DNA from: Actinomycetota bacterium
Lineage (GTDB): Bacteria; Actinomycetota; Humimicrobiia; Humimicrobiales; Humimicrobiaceae
DNA length: 14,015 bases
Assembly: GCA_018399435.1 (NCBI GenBank)
Contig: JAGYOJ010000015.1
Location: 1-14,015 of the forward strand
Reading direction: 5' to 3'
Positions 13,997-14,015 of the stretch are shown piece after piece. Position 1 is the stretch's first letter. Every line of letters starts with the position of its first letter. The notes below the pieces were generated by a model. It was given only the letters and a program-made list of their open reading frames with translations. It had not been told where the DNA came from and did no database searches. The position numbers and the translations under genes were made by a program.

Positions 13997-14015
13997 TTTT
14001 TACTACCTCCATTTT

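Overview
All of the genes read on the minus strand, so the window is read from right to left. The sequence is AT-rich. Start codons include TTG and GTG, and two lipoproteins carry a lipobox followed by a long Glu/Ala-rich tether. The enzymes include an aldehyde:ferredoxin oxidoreductase, normally found in strict anaerobes. Together this suggests an anaerobic, low-GC, probably monoderm bacterium, either clostridial or one of the low-GC uncultured Actinomycetota-like lineages. The window alone does not fix the taxon. No rRNA, tRNA, CRISPR array, transposase or phage gene was seen.

Region A (10681-13996) is a housekeeping-like cluster: a DUF3048 (YerB-like) lipoprotein, a hypoxanthine phosphoribosyltransferase, a DUF151 bifunctional-nuclease-family protein, a small PD-(D/E)XK-like nuclease whose start overlaps the DUF151 stop by 4 bp (ATGA), and a CysE-like hexapeptide acyltransferase with altered active-site positions. 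An extended -10 promoter lies before the DUF151 gene.

Region B (1-10590) looks like one long catabolic operon of nine genes with gaps of 10-75 bp and no visible terminator. The order is a LacI-family regulator, a FadR-type GntR regulator, a ribose-type sugar ABC transporter (permease, lipoprotein binding protein, double ATPase), an aldehyde:ferredoxin oxidoreductase (AOR), two different UroD/MtaA-superfamily proteins, and the N-terminal 40% or so of an L-fucose isomerase that runs off the left edge. A promoter with a perfect TATAAT precedes lacI. Two adjacent 12-bp LacI-type operators sit on its predicted start site and together form a 24-bp near-perfect inverted repeat. A second near-consensus promoter (TTGACA, 17 bp, TATATT) has its -35 box over the lacI stop codon and would drive gntR and everything after it.

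In the proposed working model the transporter imports L-fucose or a related sugar, fucose isomerase starts its breakdown, and AOR may oxidise the resulting lactaldehyde to lactate while reducing ferredoxin. The two UroD/MtaA-like proteins have no obvious place in textbook fucose catabolism. They suggest either a modified (for example O-methylated) sugar or an unknown step. This pairing of AOR, two UroD-like proteins and fucose isomerase under two regulators is the most interesting content of the window.
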